55,044 bases of DNA from Arthrobacter liuii (GTDB lineage: Bacteria > Actinomycetota > Actinomycetes > Actinomycetales > Micrococcaceae): contig NZ_BMFW01000025.1 in NCBI RefSeq assembly GCF_014639275.1, positions 1,331 through 56,374 of the forward strand, read 5' to 3'. Shown here piece by piece: positions 7,838-15,635 of the stretch. Positions within the stretch are counted from its first letter, which is position 1. Each line of letters opens with the position of its first letter. Under the pieces are notes generated by a model. It saw only the letters and a list, made by a program, of their open reading frames with translations, ran no database searches and had not been told where the DNA came from. Both the position numbers and the translations under genes were made by a program.

Positions 7838-8335
7838 ATGGACGTCGACGGCAGTCGAAGTACCCCCGAGGGTTTGTCTGTGGCTGAACAAAACTTCTGG
7901 GAACGCCACTCAGGGATCAATGCGACACAACAGGACGTAGCCAAAGCGCGCGACTCCGACACGGCCGCGCGGGCAGACATGGTTGCTTCAGTCTGGACGG
8001 CTGAGCAGGTCGCCGAGCATTTGAACGTACCCGTTTCGACGGTTCTGCTAGACACTGCAGAGGGGAAGCTGTATTCCTACTCCGACGAAGGCGGGAGAAA
8101 CTTTCCTGAATGGCAGTTCACCGCGACTGGCCAGTCCGTGATTCCTTCACTGGACTCTGTCCTTACTGCACTGCCAGTGGATCTTCACCCGCAGTCGGTG
8201 ACCGGCTTCTTCGTGACAAGACAACCGGACCTGATCTTACGAGGGATCGCCGTCTCTGCGAAGGAATGGCTTGAGGCGGGAATGCCCGTTGACGCGGTTG
8301 TCCATATGGCGGCCGGTCTGAAATGTCAGAGTTGA
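7838..8335 (+). CDS. DUF2384/MbcA-like small protein, paralogue 3
   Basis: A 165-residue protein. Residues 55-80 resemble an HTH (WTAEQVAEHLNVPVSTVLL), followed by the FPEWQF loop and a C-terminal block with TGFFVTRQPDLILRGIAVSAKEWLEAGMP (in two parts) that corresponds to the toxin-binding-like region of the relatives at 5809 and 6473. It is the most divergent of the three. Family function is inferred from architecture only. No toxin gene is adjacent. Confidence 0.5.
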   Translation: MDVDGSRSTPEGLSVAEQNFWERHSGINATQQDVAKARDSDTAARADMVASVWTAEQVAEHLNVPVSTVLLDTAEGKLYSYSDEGGRNFPEWQFTATGQSVIPSLDSVLTALPVDLHPQSVTGFFVTRQPDLILRGIAVSAKEWLEAGMPVDAVVHMAAGLKCQS

Positions 8336-8602
8336 TACATCGCGGGAATAGGTCCATGGCTACTGGCCCGTCAGAGCCGCATAGCTGCCTTGGGTGTGCG
8401 GCCGAAGATGCAGGCCGTTGAAGGCGGCTGCATTCCGCATCCGCGGCGATAACGCCAGCAATGCCCAATGTTGGTACGGACGTGCAAGTTTCTTGTTTAG
8501 CTCTTAGCCGGGTCTTTTGTGACGCGGGCCAGTTTGTCGGGACGAAACTTGCGGCGGTGAAGATCCGCCTCCAAGGCTCTTGTGCGCCGGGGGTCTGCCA
8601 AT

Positions 8603-8920
8603 TCAAGGTTCCCAAGGGTCCAGGGCAGCGATACGGACCACCGGCGAGGTTTGTCTGAGGGTGACGATGTGGTCGTCTCGGACTTGGATCCAGTAGCGGG
8701 CGCGTGCTCCGACTGAGCACGACTCCAACATGAGTAGCTCCAGAGGCTCCCCGTCGCGACGCAGTTGTGCAAACCCGACGTCCAGATACTCAATGACGGG
8801 CGCGGTAGCGGCCATGATTCGCTTCACTGTCCTGGCGGTCAGGTCCAACTCATACTGGCTTCCTGTCGCCGTGGTCACGACGTAGCGGCCTTCGTCGTCA
8901 TTGCGTAGCTCCTGCAACAT
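8603..8920 (-). CDS. Hypothetical protein
   Basis: A 105-residue soluble protein with a strand-rich pattern (GRYVVTTATGSQYELDLTARTV, in two parts; LELLMLESCSVGARARYWIQ). No family recognised and no good ribosome binding site upstream of the ATG. The flanking 267 bp (8336-8602) holds nothing recognisable. Confidence 0.5.
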   Translation of the reverse strand: MLQELRNDDEGRYVVTTATGSQYELDLTARTVKRIMAATAPVIEYLDVGFAQLRRDGEPLELLMLESCSVGARARYWIQVRDDHIVTLRQTSPVVRIAALDPWEP

Positions 8921-9166
8921 AATGAGACTGTAGCCGCGGGGTGTGACAGGATTCCCAGTGCTCGTCGGCGCCCCCGAGTCAGAACTTGGATGCGTAACCG
9001 CGTGCTTCTGTGTGCTCGTCGGAGGCCGTGCCTAATGTGCAGTGTCTCGGCCCATTGGACGGCGTCCTCCTTTGACGGGTGCGTTTGACGAAATCCACTA
9101 GGCCTCTGGGCATTCCCCCTTTTCTCGAACCTCACTCAGCCTTCAGGTTGAGCCTATTCTTATGCT

Positions 9167-9538
9167 ATGAATCCTGGTGGGGCTCAGACGATAAACATAG
9201 CGATGGGCCCGGAGCAGGCTCCCTGGTGGCAGATTGTTGCAGTGTGCGCGCCATTGGTACTCATCTCGGTCGCCGTATTCGTAGTCACTGCCTTCTTCAT
9301 ACGGGGGAGGGATCAGACGGGATTACGCAGTGGAGCTGACTGGGACCAAATAAGGTGGGCTCTCGATGCGTCTGTGTCAGAAGATCCTCAGCGAGCCAAG
9401 ATGGGCCGTCAGGCACTTGCTGCTCTGGCCCAACTGCCATTGAAAAGCGATGATCGCGCGATAATAGCGGCAGCATCCTCCCTGCTTCCCCCGCCCTTTG
9501 AAGAGGAAAGTCGCGCTCCGGTGGAAAAGCCGGAGTGA
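9167..9538 (+). CDS. Hypothetical membrane-anchored protein
   Basis: A 123-residue protein with one transmembrane helix near the N-terminus (IVAVCAPLVLISVAVFVVTA) and a soluble helical C-terminal region that includes an Ala/Leu-rich repeat-like stretch (RQALAALAQLPLKSDDRAII). Family unknown. The 267 bp that follow, up to 9805, hold no gene I can support. Confidence 0.5.
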   Translation: MNPGGAQTINIAMGPEQAPWWQIVAVCAPLVLISVAVFVVTAFFIRGRDQTGLRSGADWDQIRWALDASVSEDPQRAKMGRQALAALAQLPLKSDDRAIIAAASSLLPPPFEEESRAPVEKPE

Positions 9539-9805
9539 CGCAGCAGAAGCAGGAGGCCCAGTTAATGCTATCGCCGGCGGGGTCTACAGTTTCGATCGCA
9601 ACACTTCCGGACAACCGCAGGGGTGTTGACAGCTGCTTCTCTGAGCGGATTTTGGCGCTTCAGTAGTGGCTCCCTTCACATCACACCTAGCAGCTATATG
9701 CAGCGAGGAAGGCATATTAAGGACAGCATCGGCGTGGGGCGATGAGACCGCCAGTTCGATGAGCCTGCCAGGGTAGCCGCACCCATTTGGCGTGGGCGTG
9801 CGGGG

Positions 9806-10372
9806 TCAAGTAATCGGATTGCGCGCCCTGGTGGCGGTCTTGGTAGCTGCCTTCGGTTTCGTGCTTGAGGGAGGATCGGGTGGCGATGGGTTGCTCTTGT
9901 CGTTGTATTCGATCTCCCCAGCTTTCGCCAATTCGAGTTCCGCGGCAATCGCCTCCCTCATGAGGTTTAGCGCCTCGCGGCGCTTCAGTGCGGCTTCGAT
10001 TTTTTGGTCTGCCGCGATTTGTTCGGGCGAGCGGGTTTCGTTGACTTCTAGTAGCGCCGGAATGACCAGGCCGAGAAGTCGTTCGGCGTCCGCAATGTCC
10101 TCGAGTCGCATCAGGGCTTCGCCCCGAAGGACCTTGGCCATCCGGTCATAGCTGACTCCGGCGAGCTTTGCATAGCTGCGGACGTTGTATCTCATGCCCC
10201 GCAGCGTGCCTGTAATTTTCACAGCAAGGGCGTGTTGCAGACGGGCGGTCGCGATCCTCTTTTTTTCCGTTTCCGTTCTGCCTTCGAGCCAAGAAATCCG
10301 CGCTACCTTGCCGAAGTAGGGCCGGTCCGGAGGGACTGCCATAAGTCGGGGCTGGAAACGGGGTGCACTCAT
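9806..10372 (-). CDS. HTH-containing hypothetical regulator
   Basis: A 188-residue basic protein. Residues about 60-100 form an XRE-like HTH (NVRSYAKLAGVSYDRMAKVL followed by RGEALMRLEDIADAERLLG). The C-terminus is a Pro/Lys/Thr-rich low-complexity tail. Upstream on the minus strand a TAAAAT box sits about 8 bp from the ATG with no Shine-Dalgarno sequence, so the transcript could be leaderless. It is the last gene before the Tn7-like region and may be either the flank or part of the element. Confidence 0.55.
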   Translation of the reverse strand: MSAPRFQPRLMAVPPDRPYFGKVARISWLEGRTETEKKRIATARLQHALAVKITGTLRGMRYNVRSYAKLAGVSYDRMAKVLRGEALMRLEDIADAERLLGLVIPALLEVNETRSPEQIAADQKIEAALKRREALNLMREAIAAELELAKAGEIEYNDKSNPSPPDPPSSTKPKAATKTATRARNPIT

Positions 10373-10394
10373 GGCCTGATTTTAGGCCCACACC

Positions 10395-10446
10395 CCGGAC
10401 ATAAGCGTGGTCGCGGTCCTCTAGTTTTATGCCACGCCTTGTCCGG
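10395..10446. repeat. Interrupted inverted repeat, candidate transposon end or operator
   Basis: CCGGACA (10395-10401) pairs with TGTCCGG (10440-10446), and the inner GCGTGG (10405-10410) pairs with CCACGC (10432-10437), around a 21-base loop. The right arm begins TGT, as Tn7-family ends do, and faces the transposition genes. It could equally be an operator for the HTH gene at 9806-10372. No matching right-hand terminal repeat was found by eye. Confidence 0.4.
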
Positions 10447-10487
10447 AACTTTGTGGGTGATTTTGCCCCTCTGAGCGTCGAGAGTCA

Positions 10488-10516
10488 GCCCTTAGGGCCC
10501 TTGACAGGCCCTTAGG
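10488..10516 (+). repeat. Two GCCCTTAGG direct repeats 20 bp apart
   Basis: GCCCTTAGG occurs at 10488-10496 and 10508-10516, both preceded by a GTCA/GACA-like element. Tandem repeats spaced by about two helical turns near the end of a Tn7-like element are typical of TnsB binding sites. An inverted, imperfect relative (GACACCCTTAG on the minus strand) occurs at 21281-21291. The assignment is tentative. Confidence 0.3.
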
Positions 10517-10735
10517 TCGGCGTAGATTTTAATTGAGACGCAAATTGAAAAGTGGGCCCGACGAGACGACGAGTTTCTGGCAGTTTCGCAAAGCCGTGCT
10601 TGGAAGCGTCGCTGGAGTCCAGGCGTTCTGGGGACAGGACGTGGGGCCGCGTCGGCTGGGTAATCTCCGCCCAAGCCAAGTCGATGCCGATATTCTGGGT
10701 GGATCGAGATCAAGGGCAGCGGCGAGACGCCGAAG

Positions 10736-11562
10736 TTGCACATGCCAGATGAGACTCTAAGCGTGGTTTTGAGCGGGAACCTGGGCAACCGGAAACGGGA
10801 CTTGTTGGACTGCATGCATTTGAGTGACCAGTCTTCGTCGGGGCCATCCCCAGTGCCACTGCTCGTGGTGGGCAAGTTTGTCCCCCGCAAACGGATGCCG
10901 CTCTCGATGCTTCCTCCCCTGCCACAGAGGATCTGCAAGTTGCGTGCCTTCCTGCCTGGAAGTGAAGCGCAGATCAGCTCGCTGACCTCTGCCGTGAGGG
11001 TCAAAACGTCAGCGGACAGCCCGGGATGGCGAGCTTGACGGTCATGATCGATAAATCTAATCGATCGATAGCGGCAACGAGCGTGCAAGCAGGGGATGCG
11101 AGACCGGACATCCCGAACCTCATCGCCCAGGCCTTGGCGCCACCAGGGACCAGACCCGTTGGGAAACTGTTACGGCTCAGGGAATTGCAGCGGATGAACT
11201 TTTCCTGGCCCGCACTCCTCAATGACGCGGCGCACGCCGCTGCTGCTTCCCGGCGTCCCCCCATCCGGCCGTTGAGGGTCCTGATCGAAGACGATGACCC
11301 CTCTCCTGCGGTCGAGTCCGCTTGCCGAGAACTCGGTGTCTCCCTCGTCAACACCCCGACGACACTGTTGGCCAATGCGATGGTCGAACGCGTCTTCGTC
11401 ACCATCCGAAAACAATTCATCGACAAGTTACCAGGGCAGTCTCGGAGCGGTCACAGAGGCGCGGGCGCCGGTGAAGAGGACCTCATCCTGATGGATGATC
11501 TAGCAGTTGTTTTTGACCGCTGGGTTGTCCAGATATGGCCGTACGTCCGGGGAGATTACTAG
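10736..11562 (+). pseudogene. Degenerate tnsB/tniA-type transposase copy
   Basis: Two overlapping frames together match the catalytic core of the intact TnsB at 12470. First comes LPGSEAQIS (compare MPGSEVQID); then, after a frameshift near 11030, LTVMIDKSNRSIAATSVQ (compare LTVMMDKCTHTAMALSVQ), LIAQAL and SACRELGVSL (compare SACRQLGIII). NAMVERVF (compare KAMIERFF) completes the match. The first catalytic Asp is replaced by Ser and the VTDNG motif is degraded. N- and C-terminal domains are missing, and homology is clear only from about 10930. It is too diverged to be a recent duplication. Confidence 0.75.
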
Positions 11563-11570
11563 GAAAAGCA

Positions 11571-11678
11571 GTGACTTCTCCACGTGAGCAGCAGAAGGTT
11601 GAGGCGGTCCCTACGGGGGCGTTGGTGGCGCAGCACACCTCCAGCGGCCCTGAACTGGAGAAGAGGTTCAGAAAATGA
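11571..11678 (+). CDS. Possible 35-residue leader peptide ORF upstream of tnsA
   Basis: The GTG at 11571 opens a 35-codon frame (VTSPREQQKVEAVPTGALVA...ELEKRFRK) whose composition is protein-like. Its TGA overlaps the GAGGAGG ribosome binding site of tnsA. It could be a small translated leader or another fragment of an older transposon gene. There is no family match. Confidence 0.3.
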   Translation: MTSPREQQKVEAVPTGALVAQHTSSGPELEKRFRK

Positions 11679-11688
11679 GGAGGCGGTC

Positions 11689-12495
11689 ATGCTCGCCGGT
11701 GCATTTCGAGTGGTTTTGAGCCGCAATAAGAGTGATCCATTTAGGGATTTCAACAATAAAACTGGTTATAACGTTCTTCTGTGGCGGGAAAATGCGAAGA
11801 GCGGTCGGGGTGTTGTTCTCGACCGGAAAATCCGCGACTTCGACCCTTCTGGCTTCCCTTTGAGCCGAAGAGGATATAACTTCCCGCACCGGCGCAACTA
11901 TGAAGGGTTTTACCCGTTCATCTCCGCTGGGGACTTCGTTTGGTACGAGTCATTGGAGGAGTTGAGATGTCTCGTGCTCCTGGAACACACAGAGAAACTG
12001 CTCTTCATCACCTCTCAACCCTTCTGTTTGTCGTTCAAGGACAACACGCGGCACTATCCTGACCTCTTCGTTCTAGGAGCTGACGGGCGCAGGACCGTGT
12101 ATGACGTCAAGCCGATGGATGCTATCGACACAGACACACGGCACGTATTCGCGAAGACGAGTGATGAGTGTGAGCGGCAGGGTTGGCGGCACGTTGTCCT
12201 CCATGCAATAGCCGGATGGCACTGGACGAATCTTGAATGGCTTGCTGGCTTCCGCGCGGAAGACATGCATCCGACGCAAATTGAGGAGAAAAGCCTTCTC
12301 GAATACTTACGGACCCCGCACACAGTGGCCGAGACAGCCAGACGGCTTGATGGCGGCCAGCCTTCGTTTCGGATGCCGGCCATTTATCACATGATGTTTC
12401 GCCAGGCCTTGAGCTACGACCACTCCGGACCTCTGAGTCTGGACTCAACTATTTGGACGGGAGGCACACATGCAATCTGCAATCGGGCCGGGTGA
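11689..12495 (+). CDS. tnsA: TnsA-like transposon endonuclease
   Basis: A 268-residue protein with the TnsA endonuclease core: Glu in WYESLEELRCL (E90/E91), Asp in HYPDLFVLG (D125) and the D-x-K pair YDVKPMD (D139, K141), matching the restriction-endonuclease-like catalytic triad. TnsA cuts the 5' ends of the transposon so that TnsB and TnsA together give cut-and-paste movement. The ATG 11689 follows GAGGAGG by 5 nt, which excludes the longer in-frame extension upstream. The C-terminal region (residues 195-268) is helical. The stop lies 26 nt inside tnsB. The catalytic residues are intact. Confidence 0.85.
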   Translation: MLAGAFRVVLSRNKSDPFRDFNNKTGYNVLLWRENAKSGRGVVLDRKIRDFDPSGFPLSRRGYNFPHRRNYEGFYPFISAGDFVWYESLEELRCLVLLEHTEKLLFITSQPFCLSFKDNTRHYPDLFVLGADGRRTVYDVKPMDAIDTDTRHVFAKTSDECERQGWRHVVLHAIAGWHWTNLEWLAGFRAEDMHPTQIEEKSLLEYLRTPHTVAETARRLDGGQPSFRMPAIYHMMFRQALSYDHSGPLSLDSTIWTGGTHAICNRAG

Positions 12496-14527
12496 CGTCG
12501 TCACCGTTGCCGGGACGCGGTGGGAAATTGTCGCGTTCCATGACAACGTCTTTTCCATGAGGGACGTCAAAACCGGCGAAGTGACAGTCATGTCGTACTC
12601 CGAGATTTGCCGGGAATTGGATACACCTCCCACCTTCGATCGTCGTATTCCCGAGACTGGGAAGCTTGACGTGGCCAGCAAGTCTGAACGGCAAAGGCTG
12701 GAGGAATGGATCCCCAGGGTCGAGGAAATAATCGATGGGAAACCAGGGGGCGCCGAGGGTTACCGGCCCGGCTATAACCCTGAACTGACAACCCAGGGCC
12801 AGAGGGTTGACCTGATGGTTAGGCAACTTAAGGATGCAGGGATCGGCATCGGAAAACGTACTCTCGAGCGTTACGTGGCAGCGTACAAGGACTCGGGCCC
12901 GGCCGGCCTCGTCGATATGCGCACCACGCGAAACCACCATCCGCTGGACGGCATCCACTCAGCAGTGCTCGGCTGCATCGATGCCATGATCGAGGACCGG
13001 CTGTACAAGGCGAGCATCCCCTGGAAAGTCCAGGCGACCAACGTGATCCTGATGATCAAGGAACAATTTCCTGACAGGGAATTCCCCATCCCGGGACGTG
13101 ACAGACTGATCGCTGCCATCAAGGAGAAAACGAAAGGCAGCGAACCCAACGGCCCAGCCAAACGCCGCAGGACCGCAAGTAACGCTCCCGACTGGACGTT
13201 CCACGGGATGTCAGCCATCATGCCCGGCAGTGAAGTGCAGATCGACAGTTCAAGGTACGACGTGCGCGCACGCAAGCCCGACGGTAAGCCGGGCTCATTC
13301 ACCCTCACCGTCATGATGGACAAATGCACGCACACGGCCATGGCACTGAGCGTCCAGGACTCCGGGCAGGGTGCGGCGCACGCGTACCTCCTTGCGCAGG
13401 CCCTGTCACCAGCCGAAAGGCGGCCAGGCAGTGACGAACTGTTCAACCCCTGGGTCCTGAAGGGCAAGCAGCTCCCGTGGGCGTCGCTGCTGGACCTCCA
13501 GGAAGTAGCGAAATGGGAAACCCGTCGGCCGGTCATACGCATCTTCCGCATCGTCACCGATAACGGAAAGGATTTCACCAGCAAAGTCTTCGATTCCGCC
13601 TGCCGGCAACTCGGCATCATCATCACCCGCTCATCCACGCGCTCACCCACCGACAAGGCGATGATCGAACGGTTCTTCGACACCCTCCTGGACCAGTTCA
13701 TCGCCTACCTGCCGGGCAACACCGGCGGTGGCGTCGATAGGCGCGGCAAAAACCCGGATGCAGAGGAGTTGCTGGACATCGAGGACCTGGTCATCCTGCT
13801 CGACAGGTGGATCGTCCAGTATTGGCAGAACCAGCCTTTGGACGCCTTACGGGACCCCCTTGCACCGTCGGCCAAACCGGTCAGCCCCAACGTGATGTAC
13901 GCGAGCATGTTCCCATTCGTTGGATATGTACCGCTCGCTTTGGCCGAGGCCGACTATATCTCTCTCATGCCGGTCGAGCACCGCACTCTGCAGAGTGACG
14001 GCATCGAATTCCATCGCCGCCAGTACGACTCCGACGAACTCCATCTGTTAAGGATGCACACGTCAGGGGACTCGAAGCTTGGCAAGAATGGCGGTGAATG
14101 GGAAATCCACTACCGGCCTACAGATCCCCGCACAATATGGGTCTACGTTCCGCACGAGGACCGCTACATCCCCTGCTACATGAAAGAAACCCGGTTCGAC
14201 AATCCGCACCTATCCGGCGTATGGACGATTGCCCATGAATTCGTCGAAAACGGCTACGTCATCCCCAGCGAGGAAGCGGCTGAGGTATCTGCCTCTTTCA
14301 TCAAGAGGGAAGTGGCGAGGATCAGGCTTGCGGAAAAGCGCAAAAAGGCCGCGGAGTTGGCGGAACACTTGGCGGAACTGCAGGGCATGGGCGGCCCGGC
14401 AACCCGCACCACCCTGTCCGAAGGGTCAGCGGTTGGCGAGGACTGGGACAACGTTCCTGACTATCCCATGACGGCACCTGGCGTGGAACGCCCCTCACCG
14501 GAAAGCGACCTAGATGGAGAGATTTGA
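12470..14527 (+). CDS. tnsB: TnsB/TniA-like DDE transposase
   Basis: A 685-residue integrase-fold transposase. After an N-terminal beta domain and HTH region (residues 100-150, GIGIGKRTLERYVAAY), the rve-type catalytic core carries D259 (VQIDSS), D364 (VTDNG) and E400 (MIERFF), with a 35-residue D-E spacing. A Mu-C-like beta domain follows (residues 500-600), then a charged helical C-terminus likely to contact TnsC. It binds the element ends and carries out the 3' strand transfer. ATG 12470 overlaps the tnsA end by 26 nt, and the stop overlaps tnsC by 14 nt. All catalytic residues are present. Confidence 0.92.
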   Translation: MQSAIGPGDVVTVAGTRWEIVAFHDNVFSMRDVKTGEVTVMSYSEICRELDTPPTFDRRIPETGKLDVASKSERQRLEEWIPRVEEIIDGKPGGAEGYRPGYNPELTTQGQRVDLMVRQLKDAGIGIGKRTLERYVAAYKDSGPAGLVDMRTTRNHHPLDGIHSAVLGCIDAMIEDRLYKASIPWKVQATNVILMIKEQFPDREFPIPGRDRLIAAIKEKTKGSEPNGPAKRRRTASNAPDWTFHGMSAIMPGSEVQIDSSRYDVRARKPDGKPGSFTLTVMMDKCTHTAMALSVQDSGQGAAHAYLLAQALSPAERRPGSDELFNPWVLKGKQLPWASLLDLQEVAKWETRRPVIRIFRIVTDNGKDFTSKVFDSACRQLGIIITRSSTRSPTDKAMIERFFDTLLDQFIAYLPGNTGGGVDRRGKNPDAEELLDIEDLVILLDRWIVQYWQNQPLDALRDPLAPSAKPVSPNVMYASMFPFVGYVPLALAEADYISLMPVEHRTLQSDGIEFHRRQYDSDELHLLRMHTSGDSKLGKNGGEWEIHYRPTDPRTIWVYVPHEDRYIPCYMKETRFDNPHLSGVWTIAHEFVENGYVIPSEEAAEVSASFIKREVARIRLAEKRKKAAELAEHLAELQGMGGPATRTTLSEGSAVGEDWDNVPDYPMTAPGVERPSPESDLDGEI

Positions 14528-15635
14528 TTTTCGCGGCAACCAAGGCCTGGTGGTCACCCACTGGTCCGGCTACCTGCAGTTTCTGCTCCAGCGCGGGGAG
14601 AAGTTCCGGCTCGTCCCCATGGCGGAACTGCTGAACATGACTCCGTCGGAAAGGACAGCATATGACCTCGCACGGTTGGACTTTCTGTCGGACAGGGTGA
14701 CCGTCGAAAACGAGACAGTAGTCAACATCAGGACGACACTCGAAACCGTCATGCACCTCAACCATGGAAAGCCCAGGGGCGGTTATGGCGTCTTCGTCTC
14801 GGCCCCGTCAGGCCGTGGGAAAACGACCGCCGTTCACCTCGTATTAGGCGAGGTACTCGCGGCCTACCGCGACGTGAATCCGAGTTCCCTTGACAACATC
14901 CGCAGCTGTCCGGTCGCGTACATCTGTGTCCCGGACAGCGGGACCCCCAAAAGCATTTACATGGAAATCGCCGACTACCTGGGCATCGCCTACAAACCGC
15001 ACGACAGCGACCCAATCCTACGGACCGTAGTGCTCGCCGGTATCGCCGGATCCGGCATCGAGGTCTTCGCTATCGACGAAGTTCAGAATCTGGAAAACGG
15101 CGGATCCTATTCCAGAAGGGCCGCCGATGCCATCCGACGACTGGCCGACGACACGACAGCCACGTTTCTTTTAGCCGGCATCAACCTGGAAGTCACCAAC
15201 CTCACGCGTGGCGCGAGGGGGATGCAAATCTCCAACCGATTCATCAGGGCCGATGTGGCCGAATACAGCCCTGAATCCGAGAATTGGATGTCAAGGTGGC
15301 AAGGACTCGTCACGGAGATGGCGAACGCCCTGCCGCTTTACGCCACGCGGCCCGAAACCTTGAAGCCTTTCGCAGGACCGCTGCATAGCATGACGGGAGG
15401 AAGCGTCCAAGCGCTCAACCTCATGTTGACCCAGGTCGCCCGTGAATTGATTGAGATGGCGGATCCGCGCCGCGAGACCGTCACACTCGAGCACCTCCGG
15501 GCGGCCCGAGTGAATATGGCAACTGAAGCTCATATTAGGGCGCAGTTGGGCAGAACTAAGACGAAGGCAGACAAGAGCGCAAGCACGAGAGCCTACAGAA
15601 CCAAAAAGCCGGGCCCACGTGCTGACGAAAACTAG
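14514..15635 (+). CDS. tnsC: TnsC/TniB-like AAA+ ATPase
   Basis: A 373-residue AAA+ protein with Walker A in VSAPSGRGKTTAVHLV (about residues 95-110) and Walker B in VFAIDEVQNL (about 184-193), then an arginine-rich sensor region (GARGMQISNRFIRADV). It should couple the target selector (TniQ) to the TnsAB transposase, as in Tn7 and Tn5053-type systems. The C-terminal tail from about residue 345 is Lys/Arg-rich. The ATG lies inside the tnsB end and its stop is 17 nt inside tniQ, so the four genes are tightly coupled. Confidence 0.9.
   Translation: MERFDFRGNQGLVVTHWSGYLQFLLQRGEKFRLVPMAELLNMTPSERTAYDLARLDFLSDRVTVENETVVNIRTTLETVMHLNHGKPRGGYGVFVSAPSGRGKTTAVHLVLGEVLAAYRDVNPSSLDNIRSCPVAYICVPDSGTPKSIYMEIADYLGIAYKPHDSDPILRTVVLAGIAGSGIEVFAIDEVQNLENGGSYSRRAADAIRRLADDTTATFLLAGINLEVTNLTRGARGMQISNRFIRADVAEYSPESENWMSRWQGLVTEMANALPLYATRPETLKPFAGPLHSMTGGSVQALNLMLTQVARELIEMADPRRETVTLEHLRAARVNMATEAHIRAQLGRTKTKADKSASTRAYRTKKPGPRADEN

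Noticed and set aside
7571..7909. 112-codon minus-strand frame opposite the start of the gene at 7838
   Set aside because: No ribosome binding site and no protein-like pattern; it overlaps the start of a better-supported gene.
8163..8720. 185-codon minus-strand frame
   Set aside because: It overlaps two better-supported genes, and its Ser/Arg/Pro-rich composition is not protein-like.
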